Shown in pieces: positions 1 through 8,843 of a stretch of DNA of 64,000 nt. The stretch's first letter is position 1. Every line of letters begins with the position of its first letter. The stretch is from positions 579,229-643,228 of the forward strand of contig NZ_LT727809.1 of the NCBI RefSeq assembly GCF_900162665.1, read 5' to 3'. The notes under the pieces are model-generated. The model was not told the DNA's origin. It saw only the letters and a list, made by a program, of their open reading frames with translations, and did no database searches. Source of the stretch: Oceanobacillus sojae (GTDB lineage Bacteria; Bacillota; Bacilli; Bacillales; Amphibacillaceae). The translations under genes and the position numbers were made by a program.

Positions 1-1
1 C

Positions 2-1495
2 CAGGGATTTGGATTAGATAAAGCTGAATTTGATAAAGAAATTGAAATCAAGCATCCAAATGGTAAAACTTCTGTTATGAAAACAGGAAGTCTTGCTATT
101 GCAGCAATCACATCCTGTACAAACACATCTAACCCGTATGTTATGTTAGGGGCAGGTCTTGTTGCGAAAAAAGCTGTTGAAAAAGGCCTGGAAGTACCTG
201 AATATGTTAAAACTTCACTGGCGCCAGGTTCCAAAGTTGTAACACGTTACTTAGAAGATGCAGGTTTACAAACGTATTTAGATAAACTTGGCTTTAATCT
301 TGTAGGTTATGGATGTACAACATGTATCGGTAACTCTGGACCATTACGTGAAGAAATTGAAGAAGCTATTGCTGAAAGTGATTTAATTGCGTCTTCTGTA
401 TTATCAGGTAACCGTAACTTTGAAGGACGTATCCATCCGCTTGTAAAAGCGAACTACTTAGCTTCACCGCCGCTTGTAGTTGCATATGCACTTGCAGGAA
501 CAGTGGATATTGATCTGACGAAGGATGCTCTTGGTAAAGATACAGAGGGCAATGACATTTATATGTCTGATATCTGGCCGACACTTACTGAAATCAAAGA
601 AGAGGTTCAGAAAGTAGTTACTCCGGAAATCTTCCGCAAAGAATATGAAAATGTATTTAATTCCAATGAAAAATGGAATGAAATTGATACAACAGATGAA
701 CCGTTGTTTGAGTGGGATGAGGAATCTACTTATATCCAAAACCCTCCATTCTTTGAAGGGCTGACTCCGGAAGCGGGCACGGTGGAACCGCTCAGCGGAT
801 TACGCGCTATCGGATTATTTGGCGATTCTGTAACAACAGATCACATTTCTCCGGCAGGTGCAATTGCAAAAGATATGCCAGCAGGCAAGTACTTGCAAGA
901 AAAAGGAGTTTCACCTAGAAACTTTAACTCTTATGGATCCCGTCGCGGGAACCATGAAATCATGATGCGTGGTACGTTTGCTAACATCCGTATCCGTAAC
1001 CTGTTAGCTCCTGGTACAGAAGGCGGTTATACTACTTACTGGCCAACTGGTGATGTAATGCCGATCTATGATGCTGCAATGAAATATCAGCAGGATGGAA
1101 CAGGTCTTATTGTTATGGGCGGAAAAGATTATGGTATGGGATCATCCCGTGACTGGGCTGCAAAAGGTACCAATCTATTAGGAATCAAAACTGTTATTGC
1201 TGAAAGCTTCGAACGTATTCACCGTTCCAACCTTGTTATGATGGGTGTATTACCATTGCAATTTGAAAAAGGTCAAAACGCTGAAAGCTTAGGTTTAACA
1301 GGTAAAGAAACATTTGCGGTAGACGTTGATGAATCTGTAAAACCGGGTGACCTGGTCGATGTAACTGCAACAGATGAAGCTGGTAAAGTAACTTCATTTA
1401 AAGCAGTAGCCCGTTTCGATAGTGACGTAGAAATTGATTACTATCGTCATGGCGGTATCTTACGTATGGTACTGCGTGAAAAAGTAAAAGCATAG
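2..1495 (+). CDS. acnA: Aconitate hydratase, C-terminal part (5' end outside window)
   Basis: Interconverts citrate and isocitrate in the TCA cycle; in Bacillus the apo form also binds RNA. The reading frame is open from base 2, so only the C-terminal part of a roughly 900-residue protein is present; the ATG at base 77 is internal. The three [4Fe-4S] ligand cysteines expected in the family are visible: the SCTN cysteine at codon 116-118 and the GCTTC pair at codons 313-315 and 322-324. The C-terminal swivel domain carries the [10 protein letters not shown] substrate-binding segment near bases 1140-1170. The thioredoxin gene follows after a terminator, as citB-yneN does in B. subtilis. Identification is very secure. 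Confidence 0.97.
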   Translation, partial: QGFGLDKAEFDKEIEIKHPNGKTSVMKTGSLAIAAITSCTNTSNPYVMLGAGLVAKKAVEKGLEVPEYVKTSLAPGSKVVTRYLEDAGLQTYLDKLGFNLVGYGCTTCIGNSGPLREEIEEAIAESDLIASSVLSGNRNFEGRIHPLVKANYLASPPLVVAYALAGTVDIDLTKDALGKDTEGNDIYMSDIWPTLTEIKEEVQKVVTPEIFRKEYENVFNSNEKWNEIDTTDEPLFEWDEESTYIQNPPFFEGLTPEAGTVEPLSGLRAIGLFGDSVTTDHISPAGAIAKDMPAGKYLQEKGVSPRNFNSYGSRRGNHEIMMRGTFANIRIRNLLAPGTEGGYTTYWPTGDVMPIYDAAMKYQQDGTGLIVMGGKDYGMGSSRDWAAKGTNLLGIKTVIAESFERIHRSNLVMMGVLPLQFEKGQNAESLGLTGKETFAVDVDESVKPGDLVDVTATDEAGKVTSFKAVARFDSDVEIDYYRHGGILRMVLREKVKA

Positions 1496-1514
1496 CAGCC
1501 TGCTGCTTTATAAG

Positions 1515-1553
1515 AAAGAGAGTCTTGCTGTAATCAGGCAAGGCTCTTTTTCT
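1515..1553 (+). terminator. Rho-independent terminator of acnA
   Basis: The stem GAGTCTTGC (1520-1528) pairs with GCAAGGCTC (1538-1546), with one G-U pair, and is followed by a U-rich run. It lies 20 bases after the acnA stop. Confidence 0.85.
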
Positions 1554-1647
1554 ATGCTTTTCCCAGGGCTCTATTCTTTACAAATTTCAAGTTCCTCTTT
1601 ACGATAGAAGAAGGAAACCAATTAATTGGGATGGTAGGAGATAAGAA

Positions 1648-2250
1648 GTGTATAAACGGATATTTGCCCTTGCCTTATTATTAGTGCTTGTGGGGATTGT
1701 TATTGCAAATATTGTGCAGAACCGAATAATGGACAATACTGCAGGTGGAGAAGAAGAACCAGTTCTTATAGACGATGGTACTTCCGGACAGGGTGCTGCC
1801 ATTGCTCCTGCTGAAAGCGCCGGAGTAGAACCTGGTGAACAAGCTCCTGATTTTGAACTCGAGACATTAGAAGGAGACAGCTTTCGGCTTTCAGATTTGG
1901 AGGGGAAGAAAGTAATTTTGAACTTCTGGTATTCCTGGTGTCCTCCTTGTATAGAAGAAATGCCTGAGCTTCAGAAATTTTATGAGGACTATCAGGAAGA
2001 AGTGGAGGTAGTCACTGTTAATCTGACTGACGTTGAAAACAGCGTATCCGACGCGGAGACATTTATCAAGGAACATGAATATACGTTTCCTGTACCTTTA
2101 GATAAAGATAATGCTGTGTCTGATCAATATGTTGTCTATGCGGCACCGACTACATATTTCATCGGAACAGATGGGAAGATACAGCATCCAAGAAAAATGG
2201 GTCCAATGGATTATGAATATATGGAGGAAATGGTTCAAGAAATGAATTGA
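1648..2250 (+). CDS. yneN: Membrane-anchored thiol-disulfide oxidoreductase, YneN/ResA-like
   Basis: Extracytoplasmic thioredoxin-fold protein that exchanges thiols and disulfides outside the membrane. Residues 5-23 form a signal anchor, 24-62 an acidic linker and 63-200 an AhpC/TSA-type thioredoxin domain. The active site is WCPPC at residues 97-101; the family's cis-proline lies in the YAAPTTYFIG segment. The start is GTG, chosen because AGGAG (1636-1640) sits 7 bases upstream. ResA matures c-type cytochromes; its position between aconitase and the YneP thioesterase favours the YneN orthologue, whose substrate is unknown. Length is normal for the family. Confidence 0.85.
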   Translation: MYKRIFALALLLVLVGIVIANIVQNRIMDNTAGGEEEPVLIDDGTSGQGAAIAPAESAGVEPGEQAPDFELETLEGDSFRLSDLEGKKVILNFWYSWCPPCIEEMPELQKFYEDYQEEVEVVTVNLTDVENSVSDAETFIKEHEYTFPVPLDKDNAVSDQYVVYAAPTTYFIGTDGKIQHPRKMGPMDYEYMEEMVQEMN

Positions 2251-2278
2251 TTGCAGGAAGCAAGAGGAGGAAGAATGC

Positions 2279-2707
2279 TTGTTAATTACAGAAACACCAA
2301 TAGAAGTAAGATATCAGGAAACCGATCAGATGGGTGTCGTCTACCATGCGAATTATCTGGTATGGTTTGAAATCGGGCGTACAAAGTTTGTAGAAGCTTT
2401 AGGGCTTAACTATCATCAAGGGATGGAGCAGCATAATGTTGTTTCCCCTGTAATAGATGCACAAATTTCATATAAACATGCCGTTCGCTATGGTGAAAAA
2501 CCAGTAGTAAAAACCTGGCTGGAGGCTTATGATGGTTTACGTACTGTTTACCGCTATGAAATTTTAAATGGAGCTGGAGATTTGGCTGTCACTGGTACAA
2601 CAACCCATACGATTGTTGATAAAGATACCTTTCGACCGTTGTCAATCCGCAGAAAATTTCCTGACTGGCACGCTGCATATCAAGATCAGCTCAAGAAAGA
2701 GGAGTAG
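2279..2707 (+). CDS. yneP: Acyl-CoA thioesterase, hot-dog fold (YneP/YbgC family)
   Basis: Predicted to hydrolyse acyl-CoA thioesters in the cytoplasm. The 142-residue protein opens with the YbgC/4HBT signature: ETDQMGVVYHANYLVWFE around residues 14-31 includes the catalytic Asp of the D-x-x-G-V-V-Y-H-x-N motif. The start is TTG, supported by GAGGAGG (2264-2270) 8 bases upstream; the ATG at 2275 is in another frame. It is probably co-transcribed with YneQ, which begins 2 bases after its stop. The order YneN-YneP-YneQ-YneR matches B. subtilis. The physiological substrate is unknown. Confidence 0.85.
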   Translation: MLITETPIEVRYQETDQMGVVYHANYLVWFEIGRTKFVEALGLNYHQGMEQHNVVSPVIDAQISYKHAVRYGEKPVVKTWLEAYDGLRTVYRYEILNGAGDLAVTGTTTHTIVDKDTFRPLSIRRKFPDWHAAYQDQLKKEE

Positions 2708-2709
2708 GA

Positions 2710-3006
2710 ATGGCTTTTGGATTAAAAAGAGAAGAATTAAACCAGTGGAAGCGCAATGTGCGGGCCGGACAGATTGATTTTATCACCCATTATTGGCTGG
2801 ATGACCGTTTTCCCGGCTGTAATACAGTGACAAAAGTTGGCTGCAGTGATTTGGAGAAGCTAAAAGAGTGGGGGAGGAAGTATAATTTAGATGAATCCTG
2901 GATTGATTTAAAACCAGAATACCCTCATTTTGATTTATTTGGTGATTACCAATGGCAGATTTTAAAATCTGAAAACAGGCTGAATCAATTAGAAAGATTT
3001 AAATAA
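2710..3006 (+). CDS. yneQ: YneQ family small protein of unknown function
   Basis: A 98-residue soluble protein with no signal peptide or membrane segment and no recognised catalytic motif. It is rich in aromatic and charged residues, with FITHYWLDDRFPGCN near the N-terminus. The start ATG lies 2 bases after the thioesterase stop, so translation is probably coupled. The assignment to YneQ rests on length, sequence character and synteny. A strong bidirectional terminator follows directly. No function is proposed. Confidence 0.75.
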   Translation: MAFGLKREELNQWKRNVRAGQIDFITHYWLDDRFPGCNTVTKVGCSDLEKLKEWGRKYNLDESWIDLKPEYPHFDLFGDYQWQILKSENRLNQLERFK

Positions 3007-3045
3007 CAAAAAGTGCAGGAAATTTAATCTCCTGCACTTTTTGTT
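3007..3045. terminator. Bidirectional terminator between yneQ and yneR
   Basis: Perfect 13-base arms AAAAAGTGCAGGA (3008-3020) and TCCTGCACTTTTT (3030-3042), with U runs on both strands. It separates the plus-strand yneN-P-Q group from the minus-strand yneR. Confidence 0.93.
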
Positions 3046-3060
3046 TGTTATACGGTAATT

Positions 3061-3360
3061 TCATTCGTTCTTTTCAGGGTATTCAATTTTTGGTTCTTTT
3101 TTAGATTCATCATAAGACACAGATAAATTTGCTCCTTCAAAATACCAGTCATCGGATTCTTCAATAAAAAAATGGATACCTTCTACCGTGGTTGAAGCAA
3201 TTTCGTCTTTTGGCGCCTCCGCTTTAATTCCAAGGGAAAAACCGGCAATTCTGCCGCCGACACCGCCATATCTTGGAAAGAACCGTACGTTCTTTTCGTT
3301 TTCTAAAGATAATTCTTCTTTATACCATTGTGCAGCTTGTTCTGATACTTTAATGTCCAT
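3061..3360 (-). CDS. yneR: HesB/YneR-like family protein
   Basis: A 99-residue cytoplasmic protein of the HesB/IscA-like fold family. Members such as YneR keep the fold (RYGGVGGRIAGFSLGI near residues 29-44) but lack the three conserved cysteines that bind iron-sulfur clusters in true A-type carriers. This sequence has no cysteine, so cluster binding is not expected in the classic way. The ATG is preceded on the minus strand by GGGAGAGAC. Position next to yneQ and upstream of plsY fits B. subtilis order. Function unknown. Confidence 0.8.
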   Translation of the reverse strand: MDIKVSEQAAQWYKEELSLENEKNVRFFPRYGGVGGRIAGFSLGIKAEAPKDEIASTTVEGIHFFIEESDDWYFEGANLSVSYDESKKEPKIEYPEKNE

Positions 3361-3374
3361 TGTCTCTCTCCCTT

Positions 3375-3608
3375 TTATGAATGCTTTTTCTCAGATTTTT
3401 CTGGAACGTAATCAACCCCGCCTGGATGGAATGGATGACATTTACTAATTCTCTTTATAGTCAATATTCCACCTTTAAAAAATCCAAAACGTCGAAATGC
3501 TTCTATAGCATAGGCTGAGCAGGTAGGATGGAAACGGCAGGTTGCCGGTGTAAAAGGACTGATAGCAAGCTGGTAAAAGCGAATAAGTCCAATAAATATA
3601 TATTTCAT
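3375..3608 (-). CDS. yidD: Membrane protein insertion efficiency factor YidD
   Basis: A short membrane-associated protein (77 residues) thought to assist YidC-dependent insertion. Family hallmarks are present: an amphipathic N-terminus ([15 protein letters not shown]) then [19 protein letters not shown] and the [13 protein letters not shown] segment with its conserved cysteines. The start is the ATG at 3606-3608 because AAGGTTG lies upstream and it matches the family N-terminus; a longer reading frame exists, but it would overlap folE2. It begins 7 bases after the folE2 stop, so the two are probably one transcript. YidD is usually near rpmH or yidC; this position within the yne cluster is unusual. 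Confidence 0.9.
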   Translation of the reverse strand: MKYIFIGLIRFYQLAISPFTPATCRFHPTCSAYAIEAFRRFGFFKGGILTIKRISKCHPFHPGGVDYVPEKSEKKHS

Positions 3609-3615
3609 ATTAAAA

Positions 3616-4548
3616 TCAACCTTGTCCGTTGCGCTTATCATACGTAACAGAAGCAATTGCATCATGCATATGAATGGATTCTTCGTTACGGCAAGCTACA
3701 TGAAATTTGAGAACAGAAGGCAATTCATAAAGATCTGCTGCAATTAAGCGGACCATATCCTCTACAAATCTCGGATTTTCGTAAGCCTGTTCTGTTACCA
3801 TTTTTTCGTCCGGTCTTTTTAAAATAGGGTGAAGTCTGGCACTTGCATTACTTTCAGCAGCTTCCAGTAAAAGAACCTTCCAATCATCATCTTCATTCGA
3901 AAAATTGGACTCCAGCTCTGTTTCAATCGTCACATTGCCGCGCTGGTTATGAGCGCTGTATTCACTTATTTCTTTTGAACAGGGACATAGCGTCGTTATC
4001 TGTGCTTTTAAAGAAACATTGATTTGATAATCATCCTGTTTGGAATAACGTACAGAAGCAGATGCTTCCGCATGATTCAGCCCGGTAGCAAGGGTTTGCG
4101 GTGCTTCACGCTCATAGAACCAGGGAAAGCTTACAGAGACAGAGGCATCTTCCTGTTCCAGTTTATTTGCCAGATCCCTGGTAAACTGTTTCAGGTCATC
4201 AATGGAAACGGTAAAGCCTCCTTGATGATATTGCTCTAACAGCTCCATAAAACGGCTCATATTTGTGCCTTTACTATTGGCCGGGATGCTGGATGAAAAT
4301 GTGAATGTCCCGATAGTTGTCTGTTCAAAAGGTGCTTGCCCGCTCAGAACACGGACAGGGTATTTTACATTTGCTATTCCAACAGTATCTAAATCAAAAA
4401 GAAAATCGCGTTTTACATTTTGTAAATCAGCCATTTTGCTTTTTTCAGTAGGTTTTTTTTTCTCACCAGGCGGGACAGAACCAAATAATCTATGTCTTTC
4501 TTCCTTAGATGGAAGTTTTTTTAATGAAATCGTGTCTATTTGCTGCAT
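3616..4548 (-). CDS. folE2: GTP cyclohydrolase IB (FolE2)
   Basis: Converts GTP to 7,8-dihydroneopterin triphosphate, the first step of folate and queuosine precursor synthesis, using a metal site that does not depend on zinc. At 310 residues it is typical for FolE2. Recognisable parts are the KYPVRVLSG and [19 protein letters not shown] segments in the N-half and the catalytic-cysteine region [10 protein letters not shown] in the middle. In Bacillus FolE2 usually backs up zinc-dependent FolE and is controlled by Zur; no convincing Zur box was seen in the 114 bases upstream, so regulation is open. It sits upstream of yidD. Confidence 0.93.
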   Translation of the reverse strand: MQQIDTISLKKLPSKEERHRLFGSVPPGEKKKPTEKSKMADLQNVKRDFLFDLDTVGIANVKYPVRVLSGQAPFEQTTIGTFTFSSSIPANSKGTNMSRFMELLEQYHQGGFTVSIDDLKQFTRDLANKLEQEDASVSVSFPWFYEREAPQTLATGLNHAEASASVRYSKQDDYQINVSLKAQITTLCPCSKEISEYSAHNQRGNVTIETELESNFSNEDDDWKVLLLEAAESNASARLHPILKRPDEKMVTEQAYENPRFVEDMVRLIAADLYELPSVLKFHVACRNEESIHMHDAIASVTYDKRNGQG

Positions 4549-4662
4549 TAAAAAACGCCCTTTCTTGTAAACATCTGTAATACCTTAGATGCTTAAACAA
4601 TCAAAATTATAACTAGCCACTAGTATACTGAATTCGGCTTAAATATTCAATTTATCGGCTTT

Positions 4663-5244
4663 CTACATCCACGTTATTTTAGGCTCTGTACCATTTTTTA
4701 TTCGTTTAATATTCGCCCAATGACGATAGGTTACAAAAGCAGTTAATAAGAAGATAACAATCGTCAGTCCGATATCATTGAAAAACAAGGAAGTAAAAAA
4801 GGCAACAATTCCGGCAATCATGGATGAAAGTGATACATACTTTGATAAATATAATGATAATAAGAACGTTACAATCATGATAATAAACAGAAACGGATTA
4901 ATTCCGAGAATCATCCCGCCTGATGTTGCAACTGCTTTTCCGCCTTTGAACTTAGCGAAAATTGGATAAGTATGACCTAAGACTGCTATAATACCAATGA
5001 TTAAAGGATAAACATTTGCATCAAATAATTGAGGTAATAAAACAGCTGCAGTTCCTTTTAAAATGTCACCTATAATAACGATGCTTCCAGCTTTTATTCC
5101 AAGTACTCGAAAGGCATTGGTTGCGCCAAGGTTACCGCTCCCATGCTCACGAACATCTATTTTATATCCTGCTTTGCCAATAATTAAGGCAAATGGAATA
5201 GACCCTAAGAGATATGCGATAATCCCAAAAATAATATAATCCAT
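4663..5244 (-). CDS. plsY: Glycerol-3-phosphate acyltransferase PlsY
   Basis: Integral membrane acyltransferase that transfers the acyl group of acyl-phosphate to glycerol-3-phosphate, starting phospholipid synthesis. The 193-residue protein has about five hydrophobic helices. The PlsY glycine-rich motifs are visible: [13 protein letters not shown] near the start, [18 protein letters not shown] near residues 33-50 and [13 protein letters not shown] near 98-110. B. subtilis yneS (plsY) lies next to yneR and yneT; here yidD-folE2 lies on one side, and repeats plus a transporter separate it from yneT. Confidence 0.96.
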   Translation of the reverse strand: MDYIIFGIIAYLLGSIPFALIIGKAGYKIDVREHGSGNLGATNAFRVLGIKAGSIVIIGDILKGTAAVLLPQLFDANVYPLIIGIIAVLGHTYPIFAKFKGGKAVATSGGMILGINPFLFIIMIVTFLLSLYLSKYVSLSSMIAGIVAFFTSLFFNDIGLTIVIFLLTAFVTYRHWANIKRIKNGTEPKITWM

Positions 5245-5510
5245 ACGTTCCCAACTCTCTTTTCCAAATTCTTATTCTATGCTCCTATGATTATTTTAGC
5301 ATGAACCAATCTGTTTAAGTAAAAAATTTTTTAGAAAAGCTCATCTAAGCTGGTCTTTTAGCAAATTTATTTTTTGATGATACGTATCTTTATAAATTAC
5401 TCTACTTCGCACTTTAAAAAGAAACTTCCTAGCTGCAGGAACAGGGGGATCATTTCTTCCATCTAACTCTTGACAAAGCATAAACTCTATCGACAAAGAA
5501 GGTAACGTGT
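5245..5510. other. Intergenic gap upstream of plsY
   Basis: AT-rich sequence with the probable plsY promoter region (reading leftward) near 5290-5320, including a TAAAAT-like -10 on the minus strand without a convincing -35. Short open frames here overlap the repeat to the right and have no ribosome binding site. Confidence 0.4.
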
Positions 5511-5670
5511 GAGGCGACCGCTGCGGCGGACCGTTTTGCTTTCGACGTACAGGACGTACTAATGCAGGCGTTGCAACAGGACGTTGCGACTTTAGCCTGC
5601 CTAGGGGCACGATCTTCAGATGGTGCTGATCCCTCAGGAGTCAAAACGGTCCGCCTCCGCTAGCAGGGTG
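5511..5670. repeat. Dispersed palindromic repeat element with nested hairpins
   Basis: Perfect 14-base inverted arms GGCGGACCGTTTTG (5525-5538) and CAAAACGGTCCGCC (5642-5655) enclose about 100 bases with inner pairing GCAGGC/GCCTGC and the tandem GACGTACAGGACGTAC. It shares a roughly 24-base segment (5571-5594) with the region at 60890-60913. Base composition is GC-rich against AT-rich flanks. Apparent open frames on the minus strand are by-products of the repeat. It resembles the non-coding repeats scattered through Bacillaceae genomes. Confidence 0.7.
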
Positions 5671-5929
5671 GGTTCTATACTGAAATAACTGGACAAATAA
5701 AAGGCAGATCTAACAGAACAAATTTTTTGTGTTAAATGGTAAACATGCCTAGTAATCCTTATTTCTGGTGCATGAAAGCTATTCTCGATATAAATTATTC
5801 CTGCTGTCATGATTTGAACTGCTGAAAATCATTTGAAACACTAGCATGATTGTTTATTTAGGCTGAAAAACGATGATTTCATCTAACTTCATCAGGATAT
5901 TATTTCTTCCATGCGCTGTAGAAGCCTAA

Positions 5930-6062
5930 CTGAGCGCAGACCAACCACGTAGACTCCTATGGGAACAGGGCGAGCTGAAGATCCACTTGAAAAGCGGGTT
6001 TCTTTTCAAGTTAGCTGAAGCCGTCCCCATGGAAAGCGTAGTGGTTGGTCGAAGCGGAGCTA
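5930..6062. repeat. Second dispersed inverted-repeat element
   Basis: Outer arms GACCAACCAC (5939-5948) and GTGGTTGGTC (6041-6050) surround an inner hairpin CTTGAAAAG (5987-5995) / CTTTTCAAG (6002-6010) and two copies of a GCTGAAG word. The layout (GACTCC-TATGGGAAC ... CCATGGAAAGCG) is that of a repeat common in Bacillus-group genomes. Non-coding. Confidence 0.65.
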
Positions 6063-6130
6063 TACAACAATCTTCATTTCAGAATGATAATGAAGAACAT
6101 GTTTATCCTGAAATAGGAAGGTATAGATGC

Positions 6131-6152
6131 TTATTCTTAGGTGCGGAAGTTG
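6131..6152. repeat. 22-base repeat, inverted copy of 26467-26488
   Basis: This 22-base segment is the reverse complement of 26467-26488, with 21 of 22 positions identical. Its core reads GGTGCGGAAGTTG here and CAACTTCCGCACC there. Both copies are intergenic. Confidence 0.6.
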
Positions 6153-6238
6153 AGTAATTTATATAAAGTGAAAAATAAAGCTGTAGCAGGTTTTTAAATA
6201 CGTACAATCGGGAATGATTTTACGAAGGGGGATTTACG

Positions 6239-7303
6239 ATGATTACATTTGATGATATTACAAAAACATACCCGGATGGGACAACTGCTGTAGACCGTTT
6301 TAATCTGACGGTGGAAAAAGGTGAATTTATGACATTGATTGGTCCCAGCGGCTGTGGAAAGACTACCACGATGAAAATGATTAACCGTCTGATTGATCCG
6401 TCTGCAGGAACAATATACATAGATGATAAGCCGGTAAGCGAATACTCTATTCATGAATTGCGATGGAATATCGGTTATGTTCTGCAGCAAATCGCTTTGT
6501 TTCCTCATTTGACAGTTCAAGAAAATATTCAGGTGGTTCCGGATTTGCTGAAATGGAAAAAAAGTAAAATGCAGAAACGGACAGATGAATTATTGGATAT
6601 GGTAGGACTAGATCCATCCATTTTCAAGAAGCGATATCCAGGAGAACTGTCAGGAGGGCAGCAGCAGCGGATCGGTGTTATCCGGGCTTTAGCTGCGGAT
6701 CCTGATATTGTATTAATGGATGAGCCGTTTAGCGCACTCGATCCAATCAGCCGGGAGCAATTACAAATAGATATAAATAAATTACAAACAGAGATCAAAA
6801 AGACGATTGTTTTCGTTACGCATGATATGGACGAGGCGCTGAAAATGAGCGACCGTATCTGCCTGATGAAAGAAGGCAGAGTTGTTCAATGCGGATCGCC
6901 TGAACAGTTGATGAGACATCCTGAAAATGAATTTGTGGAAGAATTTATCGGGAATCGGCAGTCACCATGGCTGAAGCCGATTAAAGAAGTTATGAAGAAG
7001 GATGCCGCGTATTTTAGGGAGGACAATGCGAATGATATGATAGAACACAGAGATGCTTTTTTCATGCTTGTGGACAAGAACCAAATTTTAAAAGGAATTT
7101 TTGAAAATCAAAAGGAGCAGAAAGAAGCTGTGACGATTCCTGTCGAAAGTACAGTTGAGGACGCATATGCCATCATTCATTCCTCAAATCAGACTTATTT
7201 TCCGGTGGTGGAGGATAATCACAAAGCTGTCGGTGTTGTTACAAGTGATGAATTGCTTCAATACTTCTATCAGCAGGAAAAGGAAGGAGCAGGCATCTTA
7301 TGA
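6239..7303 (+). CDS. opuFA: Glycine betaine/choline-type ABC transporter ATPase (OpuFA-like)
   Basis: Cytoplasmic ATPase powering osmoprotectant import. The 354-residue protein has Walker A GPSGCGKTT (35-43), the Q-loop near 83, signature LSGGQQQR (137-144), Walker B IVLMDE (157-162) and the switch histidine in VTHD (His195), followed by a C-terminal CBS domain (about 245-345) as in OpuC/ProV-type subunits. RBS AAGGGGG lies just upstream of the ATG. Its stop overlaps the start of the permease by four bases (ATGA), so the two form a minimal operon. Expression is expected to rise with osmotic stress; no sigma-A promoter was convincing. Confidence 0.9.
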   Translation: MITFDDITKTYPDGTTAVDRFNLTVEKGEFMTLIGPSGCGKTTTMKMINRLIDPSAGTIYIDDKPVSEYSIHELRWNIGYVLQQIALFPHLTVQENIQVVPDLLKWKKSKMQKRTDELLDMVGLDPSIFKKRYPGELSGGQQQRIGVIRALAADPDIVLMDEPFSALDPISREQLQIDINKLQTEIKKTIVFVTHDMDEALKMSDRICLMKEGRVVQCGSPEQLMRHPENEFVEEFIGNRQSPWLKPIKEVMKKDAAYFREDNANDMIEHRDAFFMLVDKNQILKGIFENQKEQKEAVTIPVESTVEDAYAIIHSSNQTYFPVVEDNHKAVGVVTSDELLQYFYQQEKEGAGIL

Positions 7304-8823
7304 GTTCATTTATAAATGTGTTCCAGAATCGGCAGGATATGCTCCTCCAGGCTATTTGGGAGCATTTACAGATTTCTTTAATTTCACTGGGTATTGCTAT
7401 TTTAATTGCTGTTCCATTAGGAATTCTACTGACAAGATATCCACGTGTTGCAGAGCCTATTATCGGCACATCTGCAGTCTTACAGACAATCCCGAGTCTT
7501 GCGGTGCTTGCCTTTTTGATTCCTTTTTTAGGGATCGGAATTCAGCCGGCTATTGTTGCGCTTGTACTATACGGCCTGCTGCCAATTCTCAGAAATACAT
7601 ACACCGGAATTGACGGGGTCGATCCGGCATTACAGGAAGCTGCCAGAGGGATGGGGATGAATACCAGGAAACAATTACTGAAGATAGAGCTGCCAATTGC
7701 GATGCCGGTAATTATGGCCGGTATTCGAACCTCCATGGTCCTTATTGTTGGTACAACGACGATTGCAGCTTTAATCGGTGCCGGCGGACTTGGAGATATA
7801 ATTTTACTCGGCTTGGACCGTGGAGGAGACATCCCGCTCGTCTTATTAGGGGCAATACCCGCCGCTTTATTAGCTGTCATTCTTGATTTTATTCTCCGTT
7901 TATTTGAGAAGCTGTCTAAGAAATATGGAATGCAGGCTTTTGCAGCCATGTTATTGGTTGTTGTGCTTGTGCTTGCGATTCCTTTTATGATACCCAACAG
8001 CCAAAAAGGCGAAATTGTCATTGCCGGAAAATTAGGAGCAGAACCTGAAATTATCATGAATATTTATAAAATCTTAATTGAGGAAGAAAGTGATATTAAA
8101 GTTGATTTAGAGCCGAATCTTGGAAAAACAGATATGGTGTTTAACGCACTGGAGCAGGGAAGTATTGATATTTATCCGGAATTTACAGGAACCGTTATTG
8201 TTTCGCTGCTTGATGAACAAGCAGAGTCTAATGAAGCTGAGGAAGTATATGCACAGGCCAGAGATGGCATAAAAGAAGCATATAATTTGGAGCTTTTAGA
8301 GCCAATGCAGTTTAATAATACGTATACAGTATCTGTTACAAAAGAATTTGCAGAAGAAAATAATCTTAATGATATTTCAGACTTAAAGCCGATTGAAAAT
8401 GAAATAACTGCCGGCTTTACATTAGAATTTAATGATCGCTATGACGGTTATGTAGGGATGCAGGAAGTATACGGACTGGATTTTAACGAAGTAAAAACGA
8501 TGGATGCAGGGCTTCGGCAGGGCGCAATTTCTGGCGGAGAGGTAGATGTTATTGATGCATATGCAACGGACAGCTATATGGTAGAATTAGGATTGGTATC
8601 CTTGGGAGACTCTGAAAATTTATTTCCGCCATATCAGGGTGCACCGTTAATGCGGGCTGATACATTAAAGCAATATCCAGAACTGGAGGATATTCTTAAT
8701 CAGCTGAGCGGGAAAATTACAGATGAAGAAATGAGAGAAATGAATTATCAAGTGGATTATGAGGATGCATCTGCAGAGGATGTAGCCAAAGATTACTTGA
8801 TAGAAAATGGTTTTATTGAATAA
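7300..8823 (+). CDS. opuFB: Fused permease and substrate-binding protein of osmoprotectant ABC transporter (OpuFB-like)
   Basis: A 507-residue fusion. Residues 1-230 are a membrane domain with about six or seven helices and the BPD permease EAA-like loop (EAARGMGMNTRKQLLKIELP); residues about 235-507 are an OpuAC-type ligand-binding domain (GKLGAEPEIIMNIYKILIEE onward). No separate binding protein is nearby, so OpuFA and OpuFB should make the complete importer. This architecture matches the OpuF system described in Bacillus, which imports glycine betaine and related solutes; the substrate here is inferred. It lies between plsY and yneT, which are neighbours in B. subtilis, suggesting insertion. 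Confidence 0.9.
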   Translation: MSSFINVFQNRQDMLLQAIWEHLQISLISLGIAILIAVPLGILLTRYPRVAEPIIGTSAVLQTIPSLAVLAFLIPFLGIGIQPAIVALVLYGLLPILRNTYTGIDGVDPALQEAARGMGMNTRKQLLKIELPIAMPVIMAGIRTSMVLIVGTTTIAALIGAGGLGDIILLGLDRGGDIPLVLLGAIPAALLAVILDFILRLFEKLSKKYGMQAFAAMLLVVVLVLAIPFMIPNSQKGEIVIAGKLGAEPEIIMNIYKILIEEESDIKVDLEPNLGKTDMVFNALEQGSIDIYPEFTGTVIVSLLDEQAESNEAEEVYAQARDGIKEAYNLELLEPMQFNNTYTVSVTKEFAEENNLNDISDLKPIENEITAGFTLEFNDRYDGYVGMQEVYGLDFNEVKTMDAGLRQGAISGGEVDVIDAYATDSYMVELGLVSLGDSENLFPPYQGAPLMRADTLKQYPELEDILNQLSGKITDEEMREMNYQVDYEDASAEDVAKDYLIENGFIE

Positions 8824-8843
8824 TTATAAAAGGAGGAATTATA

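Noticed and set aside
4549-4662. Zur box upstream of folE2
   Set aside because: No sequence near the expected TCGTAAT-type palindrome was found.
5341-5644. Two minus-strand open frames of 64 and 89 codons
   Set aside because: They overlap each other and the GC-rich palindromic repeat, with no SD or family resemblance.
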